The notes beneath the pieces are model-generated. The model was not told the origin of the DNA, searched no databases, and was given only the letters and a program-made list of their open reading frames with translations. Of a stretch of DNA of 64,000 nucleotides, positions 45,730 to 58,800 are shown piece after piece. A program made the translations under genes and the position numbers. Source of the DNA: Helicostylum pulchrum (lineage: Eukaryota > Mucoromycota > Mucoromycetes > Mucorales > Mucoraceae); NCBI GenBank assembly GCA_025677825.1, contig JAIXMO010000074.1:1-64000 (forward strand), read 5' to 3'. Every line of letters starts with the position of its first letter. The first letter of the stretch is position 1.

Positions 45730-46748
45730 TCGAAGTAAGTTTATTGACAGAAAAATAAAAGACCTTTTTTTTTAAAAAAAATAAAAAATAATGTGTATAA
45801 GATAGAGAAGAAGAAAGTAAATAAATCAGAAACAAGTTTTTTTTTTTTTTTTTTTTTTTTTGCCCTTTATATGTTACAAAAACTAAGTCATACAGAAATA
45901 AAAAATTACTTAATTTGGACTCGAAGACCGGAGACTCTATAACCTGCCATGGTTACAACTTCCAAAATGGCTTAAAGCTTAGACTTATTTTTTTGCATAT
46001 TTATATTTATAAATATATTTTAACTGTAATACATCTTTGATAACTTAGTGTCACAGCCCACAATGTCATCATACAAAAGTAAAACAGATAGTTTTTGGAT
46101 TTATCCCTTACTAATGTTACCCCTTTTTTATACAAGTACAGTAACACAAGCATTAAATTTTCTTATAAATACGCGAACTCTTTCTTTTTTATTTAATAAA
46201 ATGTTGGTTAAAACTTTAAAAAATAACCGTACCTGCGTTTTAGTTCTATCGATACACGTATACTGAACTAATTTTATTTGATCTCATCATTTCAAAAGTT
46301 ACTTTAAAGCTTTCATTTTCCTATACTTTTTTATGTAACACTATCGGATTTACGCTGATATTTATCCCTTTTTGTTAAATAATAACATAACCAATAATGC
46401 CATCTTGAAGATAAAACGCCAAATACCATCAAGCAACAGTAAATATATTTTATGTTGCATATTTCTGTTTATCGGATAGCGACTAATAGTCAGATGTTCT
46501 CTAAAAATCTATTTCCGCGGTGTATCACTGATGAAAAATAATAATAATAATTATAGTTTCTAGTGTATCAATGCGTTAAGCGTCTAAATATAGCCTACAT
46601 ACTATTAATTTCAAACTAGAAAAATGTTGTTTTACCAGTAAAATTTACGAATACACTTTCCATATACTTTATTTATGTTGAGAGTCAGAAAATAATAAAA
46701 AGTAAGGTGTTTCAACTTTATATACGTTCTTGCTACACGAAAGAGACA

Positions 46749-46920
46749 TCATTTTGTACCCTTGTCCACGGTACACAGCTTGACTGGCGTTATGGTAATT
46801 TTCCAGATAACTGGTCGGCAGCTTATACAAAATCTAAGGCCATAACCCTTTATGTAAAAGTCCAGTCTGATCAACATTAAACAATCACATGCTTGGTATT
46901 GATCTACGTCTGTAAAAAAA
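46749..46920 (-). pseudogene. Relic of a pogo/Tigger-like DDE transposase
   Basis: On the minus strand, one frame reads FNVDQTGLLHKGLWP and then a stop. This resembles the first catalytic aspartate block of DDE_1/CENP-B-type transposases (N-x-DETGL-F). Just before it, in a neighbouring frame, is DVDQYQACD, which fits the usual lead-in after a one-base deletion. Following words (LYKLPTSYLENYHNASQ) are plausible. No second or third catalytic block was found. A short, inactive fragment; family inferred from one motif. Confidence 0.38.
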
Positions 46921-47932
46921 TAAAACGTCGCGAACTTACGACTGACCAGAAAAGGGTGACGGATAATTATATATCCAGCAGTAATAATGAGAAGTTGCAC
47001 AATCAATTTTTTTTTGGCGCTTATTCCAACTGGCAATGTAATGGGGTTTAATTTATTAAGAGACAGGAAAAGCTTTTTAGACCCAAGTTGTATAATACAA
47101 AATAGTTGTATTAAATGCATCTTTATTAAAAAGATAACTTTTTTTTTATATTTATTTTTCATTTTTGGCGATTACTCTGGATCCATTTTGACTCTCCAAG
47201 TAGAAAATAATAACGATAGTGAATTACTCCTTTGGACTCTTCTAATACATCTAAAATAAAACTTATACTGCAAAAACTGAAAGTGTAATCACTGTTTAAA
47301 AATAGCTTTTTTGAACAAAGAAAAAATCATTTTTATTTTCGCGACGTGATTTTATCGATTTTTTATTTCCGGGACAGCACGGCATTCACTTTAATACCGC
47401 GAATGTTCATTATAACGAACGTTAAATATATTTAGTAGCCCTTTTTATTCATTTGTAAATTAAACGAGTCGACACGCTTCAAAGAAGAAGAAAAGACGCC
47501 GAGTAGTTTTACGAGAATTTCTAAAAAGAAAGGTAATATACTAGATGCTCATTTTATAGAGTAAAAGAATAAAGGACGAACAACGATAATTGATAACACT
47601 TAAATAGTTCTTCCAAGCTACTATAAAATATGTTCTGTATTTTTTATTTTTTTTTACAAGAGCTCAAACATTATGATTAATAAATATATATATTTTTTTG
47701 CTAATTAAAATATCACGTAACTTGGAACTTAGAATTCCTTAATGCTCACTTTATTTGATATAGATCGTATCCCTTTCCAATCCTTTGTCGCCTAGCTATC
47801 AACTGTATTTAATTACATTTCCTAGCTACCTTTCTAAAGATTCATCGCAGATACACACTCCATCGCCCAATATACTGCAATCGAAAAAAGCAGCTAGTTT
47901 AAGTATACAGCTATTATAATATTTATTTCATT

Positions 47933-47955
47933 ACTCTCTCTCTCTCTCTCTCTCT
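47933..47955. repeat. TC dinucleotide microsatellite
   Basis: An uninterrupted run of about 11 TC units in non-coding DNA. Confidence 0.8.
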
Positions 47956-48873
47956 ATCGGTTTGATTATTATCACTTATGAATAAAATCGGTTGATAGTA
48001 CGCTCTTGAAGCCTAGGCGCTTTCGTAAAAATGAAATAAACGCGTTTCAAATAAGTTGGCAACTTACAGTCTTTGGTTAGTTCAAACACATCTACTATAT
48101 TGATACTGTACACAAAAAAGTTTTTTTTTTATTCCAACTAGATTTACAGGTATAGGTAATGGATACAGAATAATAACATAAGGCCATTAAAGCTAAATAA
48201 ATAGCTTATGCAAAAGATAGATGTTAAAGGAATAGTTAGTTTGTGTTTTAAAATAGGGAGACAAACAATGGTGTCAAATTATGTTTAAAAATAGAGGCGA
48301 CAAGCAAGGTGTCGGATTGAGAATTTATAATTGTAAAAAGAGGTCTTGCCTTAAACAAAAAGCTTTTTAACTATTAAAATCCAAAAGTAGCGCGCATAAA
48401 CTATATATATACACGAAGGTTGGGAAAAGTAGAAACCCATACTTGACAGCATCAAAAAGTATTATCCGTTATAATATCAAAACGCACAATTAATTACAAT
48501 ATCAACTATTTCTTCCATTATTCCATTGCATGGTTTTAAAAAGTTTCTAGCGCCGAGTTACTGATATCCAGATAGTTTTTGCTTTCAACGACAAAAAATG
48601 CATGTACAAGATAACCGTTGTTAACTAGCTCAGCAAGTATACATATTAATGATGTAAAGTCAAGGCTGCAAGCGTCATAAGATTAATAAACTAATTGTGA
48701 AAGAGGATAAGAGACAGGAAAAAAAAAAAAACCTAATGGGAAATGCGTTAGTGACCACTTCTTTATCACCTGGAGATGTAAGTTCTCAATTTTCCCCCGC
48801 AACAATACAAGTTTTTTTTTTCTTCTTCTTTATTATTATTTTCCATTTAAAAATAAATATATATTAATCACAA

Positions 48874-50337
48874 ATGGGTATCGTTGAAAAGATCGCTGAT
48901 ATCGAGAGTGAAATCAAGCGTACTCAAAAGAACAAGGGTAAATACTGTTAAAAAGCCCTTTCAAGATGTCGTGTTTTTTTTTTCTAAAAAAGAAAAAAAA
49001 ACTTTTTTTTTTATATTGTAGCCACTGAGTACCATCTCGGTCTTTTGAAGGCAAAGCTAGCAAGATATCGTGTTCAATTATTAGAAGGTGCAAAGACAAA
49101 GTCTGAAAAGGTTTATCTCATTATACATAGCAAAAAAGAAAAAAGAAAAAGAAGAAGGGCTTTCATTAACACTATTTGATCATTTTTTTTTCTTTCGTAG
49201 GGTGAAGGTTTCGATGTTATGAAATCCGGCGATGCTCGTGTAGTTATGATTGGTTTCCCTTCAGTTGGTAAATCAACCTTGCTCTCTAAATTGACACCTA
49301 CAGAATCAGCAATTGCTGGTTACGAGTTCACAACCTTGACTTGTGTCCCCGGTAAATTTCAATATAAAGGTGCTTATATTCAATTACTCGATTTGCCCGG
49401 TATTATTGAGGGTGCTTCACAAGGTAAAGGTCGTGGCCGTCAAGTTATTGCTGTTGCTCGTACCGCTGATGTTGTTTTAATGTTGTTGGATGCTACCAAG
49501 TCTGCTCAACAAAGGTAAAAAAAAAAACATACGAGTTATTGAAGGAATTTAAACTAAAAATATGTGAGTAGACCTTTATTAGAAGCTGAATTAGAAGCTG
49601 TTGGTATTCGTTTGAATCAAAGTTTCCCTAACGTTTCATTTAAAATTAAAAAGGCAGGTGGTATTAGTTTTAACGCAACACTCAAGTTGACCATGATTGA
49701 TCAAAAGATGGTCCACAACATTTTGCATGATTATAGTACGTTACTTCACTTTTGAGAGACGGATTTATATACAAAACAACTAACACGCATAATAATTATA
49801 GAAATCTTTAATGCTGATATTGTTATTCGTGAAGATATTAGTGTAGATCAATTTATTGATGTTATTCTCGGTAACAGAAGATACATTAATTGTATTTATG
49901 TAAGTATACATACGAAAAAAAAAGGGTGAAATAATCATGTTGCTAAAAAAAAAGGAATATATACATAGTGTTACAATAAGATTGATCAAATTAGTTTGGA
50001 AGAAATTGATCGTTTAGCACACGAGCCTGATACTGTAGTTGTTTCTTGTGAGGATGATCTTAATTTGGATTATTTGGTTGAAGTTATTTGGAGAAAATTG
50101 AATTTAATGCGTGTATACACAAAGAAGAGAGGAGAATTCCCTGACTTTAGTGATAGTCTTATTGTCAGAAACGGTGCTAATATCGAACATGTATGTCATG
50201 CTATTCACAGAAGTTTGGCAACTAATTTTAGATATGCATTGGTTTGGGGTACTTCTACAAAACATAATCCTCAACGTGTTGGTTTGCACCATTTAGTTGG
50301 TGATGAAGATGTTGTACAGGTTGTAAAGAGGCAATAA
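48874..50337 (+). CDS. DRG1: DRG-family GTPase (DRG1/Rbg1)
   Basis: Six exons: 48874-48937, 49022-49110, 49201-49514, 49572-49735, 49802-49899 and 49969-50337, giving 365 residues. The N-terminal helix ([20 protein letters not shown]) is the DRG hallmark. GTPase motifs are [14 protein letters not shown] (G1), T at [10 protein letters not shown] (G2), DLPGIIEGA (G3), NKID (G4) and VSCEDDLN (G5). The C-terminal TGS domain ([14 protein letters not shown]) ends in [14 protein letters not shown]1, with its partner DFRP1, binds ribosomes and supports translation elongation at pause sites. The stop lies 55 bases from the convergent TFIIIC gene. Confidence 0.96.
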
Positions 50338-50392
50338 TAGTAATAAAAAAAGAAAGAACAAAAAAAAAGAAAAAAGAAAAAAAAGAGTTTAT

Positions 50393-52517
50393 TTAAACAT
50401 CTGTCATAATTGCATCTTCTTCTAATTGTTTCATTTCTTGTGTATTTATAATTTCTTCCATATTAGCATCGTCAAAAGCATCTAAAACTTCATCATAATC
50501 GGAAAGTGCATCAAACTCAATATCAAAGTCATCATCTAATTTATAATTAGTATTCGTTTACTGTATATATTTTATATACATATATAACTTACCAGCACTT
50601 GGTTTTTCTTTTACTAATTCTTCCATATAATCATCAACAACATCCTTTAATCGTTTACTAGAATCTTTGTTTTCAATTTCCTTCATTGCATCTCTAACAG
50701 CACTTTCATGTGCCGCAATGATTTCAATATCATCGTCATCCTCTTCTTCTTCAACAGACCCATTATTTTTCGATTCCTCTTTCACCTTTTCAATTTCTTC
50801 AAGTAAACCTTCTTCAATATCCTCAACTTGTTGAGCAATTCCAGTTTCAACTAACGACTCATACTTAATCCGAAGAACATGTCGAATACGTTTAAAGACA
50901 CACTTGTAATAGTATCCACTCTCTTTGTTTGCTTTTGGTTTAATGTATTTGGGATTCTCCATCAATCGTACAAGGTCGGGATCGGTAATATCGCATAATT
51001 GGTATGATGATGACGCACCTGGAACTGTCACTCCATCAAATATAAATTGTGTTCTACATATACAAAAAAAAAAGTATGTAAGAGGAAGGGGAAGTATAAA
51101 TAAACGTAATAACCCTTACTTTGATCTAGTGTCTTTTGAATCTTCACTTGTTTTCTTATGTATAGATAATGACAATCTATCTTTGACTGTAAAATGCTTT
51201 CTAATATCGATAACTTGATATCTGTAAAAAAAGGTAGTAAAAAATTAGTCATTTTTATACTTTTATTTTTTAAAAAAAAAATAGAATAAAATACATTACT
51301 TGCGATATTTTGGATCTGTTCTTGGGTCAATACCATACTTTACCCAACAGTTTTGCCAAGGTCCATTCGTAAAAGTATAAGAATAACGAGCAAGTCCCCT
51401 ATTTTTTTTTTTAAAAAAAGCCTTTAAATATTCTTTCTCTCTCTTTTTTTTTATGTGTATAACTTACCGTCTAATATTTACATTACTCTCCAGAGGCAAT
51501 CTAGCTACAATAGCAGATCGAGAACATATAGGTCTTTCTTCAAACATTCGCTCTAATTCCTTTGCAATAACTTTTTCTTTTGCATCTGTAAGTTTTGATA
51601 AATTATGCCATGATTTGGTAGGCATATTTTCTTCGTGATATCGAACTGCTGTAATTGCATTATCTACCGATCGAGAACGATTCAATAATTTGATTTTAAA
51701 CTATATACGTAAATGTTAGAATAAACTCCCATACATAATAACATATTTACTTACTGATCCATCTGGCTGTTTCACTCGAACTCTCAAAACTGGAGCATTT
51801 TGACGATATCTAATGCCGTACGTAAATAAATACAGTTTTTTTTTTAAAAAAATCAGTCTGCAATATATTCGCTTACCCGTAGGATAATACACCTTCAGTT
51901 AATGTAAACATAGGTGGAGGTATGCTACGAAGATTTTCAATACCATCATTTTCATCAACTCTATAATCGATAATATGTTGCACTATAGCGAAAATAATAG
52001 TTTTAGCGGAACCTGTATTTCCACACACACACACATAAAGAAATCTTACCATTTCCCTTTGATAAAGCTTCCTTTAATTGATATACCTTATCTTCCTTTG
52101 GTACAAGATATTGAAAATCGGCTAAATCTATTTGATAGAATTTAATATATACCTTCTTTTTTTAAGAAAGAAAAAAAGAGACTTACTTCTGAAACGTAAT
52201 GTATTTGTTACTACACCTTCTATTTTCGTTTCCCATTTAGTTTCAGCTTCCTTGTTTTTTTTAACACGTCTAGTAACTTTTACTAATAACTTTGAAGTGG
52301 GTAATATCTGTCCTTTGATTGCATGAGAAAATGGATCTCCAGGTCGATAGTTTAAGTCTACTGTTGAATTAGTATTCAAGGCTTCAGTAAGTGCTTTTTC
52401 TCCTCCAAGTGTTTCAAGCGCGCGTTTAACTCGTTTTACATATCCTGGGTATTCTACACAAAAGAACGTTTTATCTCCAATTGGAGTAATTGGGCTAGGT
52501 TCATATTCCGTTTCCAT
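50393..52517 (-). CDS. GTF3C5: Transcription factor IIIC subunit 5 (GTF3C5/Sfc1-like)
   Basis: Nine exons: 52517-52187, 52127-52050, 51982-51877, 51809-51755, 51700-51468, 51398-51300, 51221-51120, 51053-50593 and 50535-50393, giving 535 residues. The start FFCVEYPGYVKRVKRALETL, followed by LNYRPGDPFSHAI, is the family N-terminus. FTNGPWQNCWVKYGIDPRTD followed by KYQVIDIR is the DNA-binding core. The acidic tail (EEEEDDDDIEII) is also typical. It belongs to the TFIIIC complex, which binds A and B boxes of tRNA genes for RNA polymerase III. Two of its introns carry T(n)A(n) junction tracts (51402-51419, 51836-51852). Confidence 0.92.
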
Positions 52518-52706
52518 TTTATATGTATAAAAAAAAAAAGAAAGGTGCGTATATATTTTTTTATTATATTTTTTTTTTCAAGACATAAAAGGAAGAGTCA
52601 CAATAAGGTTTTTAATGTCTCCTGAGCTTCCCTTTTTTTTTTGTAAACTCTTTCTTTTCTCTCTTTTTCCTTTTGTATTAGTTTTTTTTTATTAGCATTA
52701 GCTATC

Positions 52707-53855
52707 ATGCCAACTATAGAAAGAAATACATTACTACCAAATACAATAACACACAACTACGCTAGTATAATACAAGACCCAGAAACAGGGAATAGTGTAA
52801 TAATACAGAAAGAAAAAAAAGAATGGCTTTGGACTAGTAACTCTTATACATGGTCTCTAGCTACGCTTATCTTATTATTATTAACATTTAGTGCGCTTGA
52901 ATATGCTTTACTCGAATTAAATCTGCCGGCAGTTAATCCGTAAGATTTTTTATTTATTTTACTTGTGTATATATGCAGCATATCAATTCTCTTTTTTTTT
53001 TAATTCTGTGTAGAGAAGATAAAGATGATTTAAAATTCCCTAGAAATTTACAAGACCTTCGAAGGTTAAATGCTATACTATCAGTTTATATCGATCAACA
53101 TTTCATAAATGTATATATTACATTTGTTGGCACTTACATATAGTAATGTTTTTTTGACTCAATTCAGTAAATATAGTAATTAATTTATTTTTTTTCATGT
53201 GTGAATAGCCTGCAAAGCTTTTCTATACCTGGTTCAATGTGGTTGTCAATTCTTGGCGGCACATTATTCAATTTTTGGCTTACTTTATTTACTGTTTCAC
53301 TGGTAATATTAAACACCCTTTTTTTATATATTACATGTAAACTTAATGTCTTTTGTGTATGTGTGTATGTAATAGTGCTCTGCAATTGGATCAACTATAG
53401 CCTATATAATGTCTGCTAGTTTAGGTTCAGTGGCTGTAATGAAACTAATTGGAGAAAGAATTCAAAAATGGAACCAACAGGTATAATTCATTAAGATAAA
53501 AAAAAAGAGTCAAGTGCGGCGAAGAACTGATGACCTTTAATAGCTTGTACAACATAAACAACACATGTTTAACTACATGATCGTCTTGAGAATCTCTCCT
53601 TTCCCTCCTAATTGGGTAGTTAATCTAGGTTCTTCTCATTTAGGTGTACCTATTGGTGTGTTCTTTTGGGGAACTTTTTTAGGTGTTGCTCCTCCTTCTT
53701 TTATACACGTTCAGGCAGGTGCCGCTCTAGATAGACTTTCTTCTTCTGATAAATTAGAAATATTTACTGTCACTAATGTATCTTGTTTAATCGCTGTATG
53801 TATTGTAGCTTTAATACCCGTCTTTATAAAGAAGAGATTTAACAACTCGGCATAA
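52707..53855 (+). CDS. TMEM41B: VTT-domain membrane protein (TMEM41B-like scramblase)
   Basis: Five exons: 52707-52939, 53014-53142, 53209-53302, 53376-53480 and 53544-53855, giving 290 residues. One membrane span follows the soluble N-terminus (TWSLATLILLLLTFSALEY). The VTT/DedA core then has LQSFSIPGSMWLSILGGTLF, CSAIGSTIAYIMS, VLRISPFPPNWVVNLGSSHL and FWGTFLGVAPPSFIHVQAG. These match TMEM41A/B closely. Such proteins scramble phospholipids in the ER and support autophagosome and lipid-droplet formation. Every join preserves frame. Confidence 0.94.
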
Positions 53856-53990
53856 ATTATTTATTTCTTGTTTCTGTACAGTCACCTTATCCCCCCTTTT
53901 GATTTTTTTTTTGAAATAAACGTGTCACGAACAGGGTTTTTTTATTTACTCTCTCTCTCTTTTTCTCTCGCTCTTTTTTACTTATACAAC

Positions 53991-54593
53991 ATGGATCAAG
54001 AAGCTCAAAAAAGAAAGGAACGTCTTGCCGCTATTAGAAAAAGAAAGTTAGGTGCTAACGCACAAGCAGATAGAACAGCTGAAGAAGCTGAAAAGTAAGA
54101 AAAGAAAAAAGAAAAAAGAAAAACACGAGTTCTTTATATTAAATATTTTTTTCATTAGAGCTCTCAAATTTAGAAGTTACACACCTAATCACGATACATT
54201 AAAACAACATGTTGAAATAGCAACTCCAAACGATATTGGAGAAACCATTGAATCCGAAACAAAAAACCTTACAAAAGAAGCTTTAGCTCAAGCAGCCGAA
54301 AAGCAAAAAGAAGAAGTGGTAAAAAAAAAAAAGAGCAAAAGATTTGTACTTTGAAAAAAAGTGTATTAAAAATATGTTTATTTTAGGATCTGTTCAATTT
54401 AGCACCAAAGAAACCAAATTGGGATTTGAAAAGAGATGTCGAAAAGAAAATGGAAAAATTAGATAGAAAGACACAACGCGCCATCTACGAAATTATTCGT
54501 TTAAGATTAGAAGGTGATAAAGACGCTAATCTTGCTGAAGTTGTAGCTAATGCTGAAGCACAGCAAAAATTCGAAGCTGAACAAGAAGAGTAA
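53991..54593 (+). CDS. CCDC12: Splicing-associated protein CCDC12/Cwf18
   Basis: Three exons: 53991-54094, 54159-54318 and 54387-54593, giving 156 residues. The start (RKERLAAIRKRK), the middle KFRSYTPNHDTLKQH and the end LAPKKPNWDLKRDVEKKMEK with LDRKTQRAIYEIIRLRL are the conserved blocks of the CCDC12/Cwf18 family, components of the Prp19/CDC5 spliceosome complex in the nucleus. Highly charged and helical. It lies 135 bases downstream of the TMEM41B-like stop, on the same strand. Confidence 0.94.
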
Positions 54594-55262
54594 TTATCAT
54601 TTGTAAATAAAACCCTTTTGAGAGATTGTACGGTCGAAATATAATTTTTGAATTAGCGGGGAGGTTATATTTGTTTATTACTTTGCGCAAGGCGTTTATT
54701 TTTCACTCTGCTTTTACTTCCCAAAGAGTCTCCTTTTTTTATATTTAGGTGGCGTTATTTAAATGTGTATCATGCAAGTGAAAGATACTTCTTGCACATA
54801 TGTCTTTATATTTGACAGTTATTTCAGAAAAAAAAAAGCGAACAGTGAACATTGAATAAGGCCTGTATTGTGTGACGAACCTTGCAAGTTAAAAATACCA
54901 ACCTCAATATTTTGAAGTTTGTATGCAAAATTTATCCGCTGTCTATAATGATCGACACAAAACAGATGCGATAATTCTTCCATCTATCATTTGTCAAGGT
55001 GGTTCCGTCTCATTATAACTATCCTCTTTAAAAGTATGAAAAAGGGACTCAAAGAGAAAGAGAGAATCGCAATTACTTTGTGCATAAAAAAAGACAACAG
55101 GAAAACGCATCATACGTTATGAATAATTAAAATATTTTTATTATGGTACATTTAAAAAGTATAACGAAAAAGAAGTAAAAAAAAAAAAGGAAAGGATAAT
55201 TGGATAAAACATTAATTATTAATACGTGTATATATGTATATATATTTTTTTCTCTCTCTCTC
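54594..55262. other. Convergent intergenic region
   Basis: About 670 bp between the CCDC12 stop and the F-BAR gene stop. AT-rich, with nothing recognised. Confidence 0.5.
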
Positions 55263-55776
55263 TTATACAGGATGAGTAGCTTCCACCATATAATTTCCAG
55301 GCACGAGCCCTCTTTGACCTGCAAAGGATGCCCCTAAGCGTTCTGCTTCCCACCATCCATCAGTTTGTTTACGAAGAATTCCAACTACTTCATCTACTTG
55401 GAAAGATAACTCTCCATTAATCTACACATAATTGTTTAGTTTTTTTTTTAATTTGCACGAGATTTTTTTTTTTTTTACCGTTGCTTCAAATGGCCATTGC
55501 GCTTTAGCGTATCCGATATATGGAGTTCCCGCATGTGCCTGAGGTGTAGTTTGTGCAGGTGGTGTAGCTTGGTTATTACTGTGAGTGCTTTTTATATCGG
55601 ATTGAGAAAACTCTTGCGATTGCAATGATTGTTGTTTCAATTGCTGCTGTTGTTGTGGTTGCTGCTGTTGTTGAGGTTGCTGCTGTTGTTGTGGTTGTTG
55701 CTGTTGTGGTTGCTGTTGTTGCTGTTGTTGCTGTTGATACTGCTGTTGCTGCTGTTGTTGCATCATAAATCTATGA

Positions 55777-55812
<36 letters not shown>

Positions 55813-58800
55813 CGATTCACATACTGCTGTTGTTCAGACATAGACCCAGACGCAATAATAGCCGCGGCGGCCGCAGCTGCTGCATTTTCTTTTTCCTTCT
55901 TCTTTTCTTTTTTATTACCCGTAAAGAAGCCCAAGGAAAACCTCGCACTTTTGCTTTCCTTTTCTTTCGACTTGATCGAGGACTCGCTATACTGTTTCCC
56001 ATTATTCTTTGTGAACTTCTTCTTGCTCTCTTCTTCTTGTACTTGTTGCATTGGATGCTGCAAGTTGTGAAGGTCGTGGCTAGATAATTTGAGAGAAGAG
56101 CTGCGAGGTCCTGCCATACCTGGTTGGAAACTCGCGTGCCCGTTACCGTAGTATCCCTGTCCGTTCATCACAGGGGTACCTCGGAAACTACCGTTATTGG
56201 GAACCATACGGTCATCGGGAGCGGCTTCCTCTTGCCATGGCGCGGGTCGAATACCTCCATCTTCTGCTTCGCTTTGGTTCATGTATCCGTGCACTAAGTT
56301 ACGGTCCACGGATTGTTGTTGGTTGAAAGAAATTGTGTTATTTAAATCTATCTTTTGTTGAACAGGCGACATTTGAGATAAACGTCTGCCTTCGTCAATC
56401 ACTTGTTGGGCTATAGCACGAGGAGGTTCAGCAGTAGTGGGTTTAACAGAATTAGGAATATCGATAGTAAGTGGTACAGAAGGTCGATGTACTTTAGGAT
56501 GATAAGGTGGTTCGGAATTATTGAGTTCTTTTTCTGTTGCTGCTGCTGAAGGTTGTTGTTCCTGTAAAACGGATGCTACGCCAAGACCACTATTACGAGA
56601 GACAGACGTATTACCATCAAACATGGTAGCGTTCAGTGTACGTACAGGTAATTGTTGAGGTCTACGAATAGATGAAATAACCCATTTTTCATCCTTGGGT
56701 GGTAATCGAGGCATTCTATTTTGGTATTCCTTGTTTTCTTTGTCTTGTTCATCATCATCTTCTTCGTCCACTTGATGAGGAGAATGAGCGCTCATAAGAG
56801 AAGAAGATCGTGCGGTAAGAGGTAACCGAGTATGATTATTATCCTCTTTATTTTTGGTACTGCTATTACCCGAATTCTGACGATTAGCAAACACTGGGTT
56901 TGGCATAGGTTTATATTTTTGAGTTTGTTGATTACTGTCAGCGCTGATATTGGAGGGACTACGTAAAGCAGGTAATAAAACAGGTGTGTCGGATGAGAGT
57001 GGAGCGAGTTGTACAGGTGCATGGTTATTTAGATCGTACTGACTAGATTGTTGGTGATGAAGACCAAGTGCATCATAAATACCAGCAGAAAAATCATCTG
57101 AATCATTTACAACATGTGAAGTAGGACGTGATGATGCATTAGTTATGGTAGTAGGATGTGCCATCATGACAGGAGGAATAGTTTGATTATTACTGCCATA
57201 AGACGTCTTTTTACTAATTACATTTTTAGTGACGAGCGCATCTGTATGATCAGGAGACACTATATCTTCTGATGTAGCAGTAAATCCTCTATTATTTAAT
57301 ATCTGTTCAACTTCTTTAATGGCAGTACTGACAGGACCATTACTTTGATCTGTGTTGTTTGTTACGCCACTCATGGGCTGAGCTGACATTGGTGCCGGTT
57401 CAAAAAAACTTTCTTCAGGTTGGATAGTTTGTGTATATTGTTGAGGCGATGTTTGTAAAAAGGTTTCGTCGGCTTGAGGAGTTGTATAAACCTCCAATTG
57501 TTGAAGTTGACGATCTACTGATTTTAATTCTTCATCTGGGTTAGTCAAGATGGTCACTGGTTTAGATGTAGCGGTGGATTCGGATGCTCCTCTTTCTGGT
57601 AATGACTCTAAAGAGGTTTTTTTAACGGGTGCTAAAGAGAGGTGGTCGGTATGATTCATTACAGGAGTGGATGATAATACTGCAGCTGTAGCTACTTCAG
57701 CAACAATAGGTACATTATGTACTTGAGCTACTTGAGTTGCTTGAGTTGCTTGAGTTGCTTGAGTTGCTTGACGAGGTGCTTCATGGGCAAAAGGACCTAT
57801 ATATTGGGTGAGCTTCTTTTTTTTTAATGAATCATTACAAATATATTGTATTACCTGGTATTCTGGTCCCTGTTCCATAACGTTGTACAAAACTCGAAAT
57901 GTCTTTCTGCACATCCGTTATTTCCAAAGCTGTACGGATTCTGTCACAACACTATACGAAAGTTGTTAAGTTTATTGTTTCTATTTTATAAATACATTTA
58001 TTTTTCTGTACCTCTTCATCAATACTAAACGTACTAGTCATCATATTAGCAAATCTTTTTTTTAAAAAAAAAAAAAGAAAAAAAGAGGAAGATATATCAT
58101 TAGTATAATTAAATATATATAAGGCTACACATATATACTTACGTCCATAAAGTACTTCTTAAATAACTCATTCTCTTTATTTCCATTTCTTGAAATTTAT
58201 CAGCACATGAAGTCCAATCAGTTACCCATCTTTCATTTACAGAGTTAAAATTATCGACAGATCTTCTATAAACTTGATCTAATATATATAATTAGAACCC
58301 TTTACACGCACTAAAAACTTGATTAACTAAACTTTACCTGCAACTGTAACCATTCTTTTCTGTTCTTCAATTTCCTTTTCAATCTATTGTAAACATGGTA
58401 AGACAAACCAATGTTTAAATAATATATATTAAAAAAATAAAAAAAGTACCTTTAATACATCCTCTTCTGACTTATCCTTGCCTAAATTAAAGTAATAGTT
58501 CTCCATAGATGCTAGTTTTTCACATTCAATCGAATAATAATCTCTTGCCTATTATTACATAATAAAAATAAACAGTAATATTAATACTTGTGATAATATA
58601 TATATATATAAATAAACTTGGTATAACGCTACTTACTCGTGCAACATCGCCTTGGTGTAAGTTCTTAAGTTGTCTCGAATTCTCTATATGTTGTTGTTGC
58701 TATAGTATAAAATTTAGTACACTACAAAAACACATAAAGAAAAGGAATATTTAATTAAACTTTACCACTTTACGAACATCTCTTTGATCTTTAAGAAAGC

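Larger units (their letters stand above)
45730..48873. other. Gene-poor region
   Basis: About 3.1 kb. It contains T25 (45837-45861), a T9A8 junction (45765-45781), a TC microsatellite (about 47933-47955) and the DDE relic listed separately. Other frames are short and unassigned. Confidence 0.45.

Noticed and set aside
46920..47162. Upper part of a 137-codon minus ORF next to the DDE relic
   Set aside because: Hydrophobic AT-driven composition with no continuity to the DDE motif; treated as non-coding.
54052..54158. Alternative frame across intron 1 of CCDC12 (Lys-rich)
   Set aside because: It reads through an A-rich intron; the GT-AG join restores the conserved CCDC12 sequence.
55629..56087. 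152-codon plus-strand ORF, mostly leucine
   Set aside because: It is the antisense of the CAA/CAG poly-Gln tract of the F-BAR gene.
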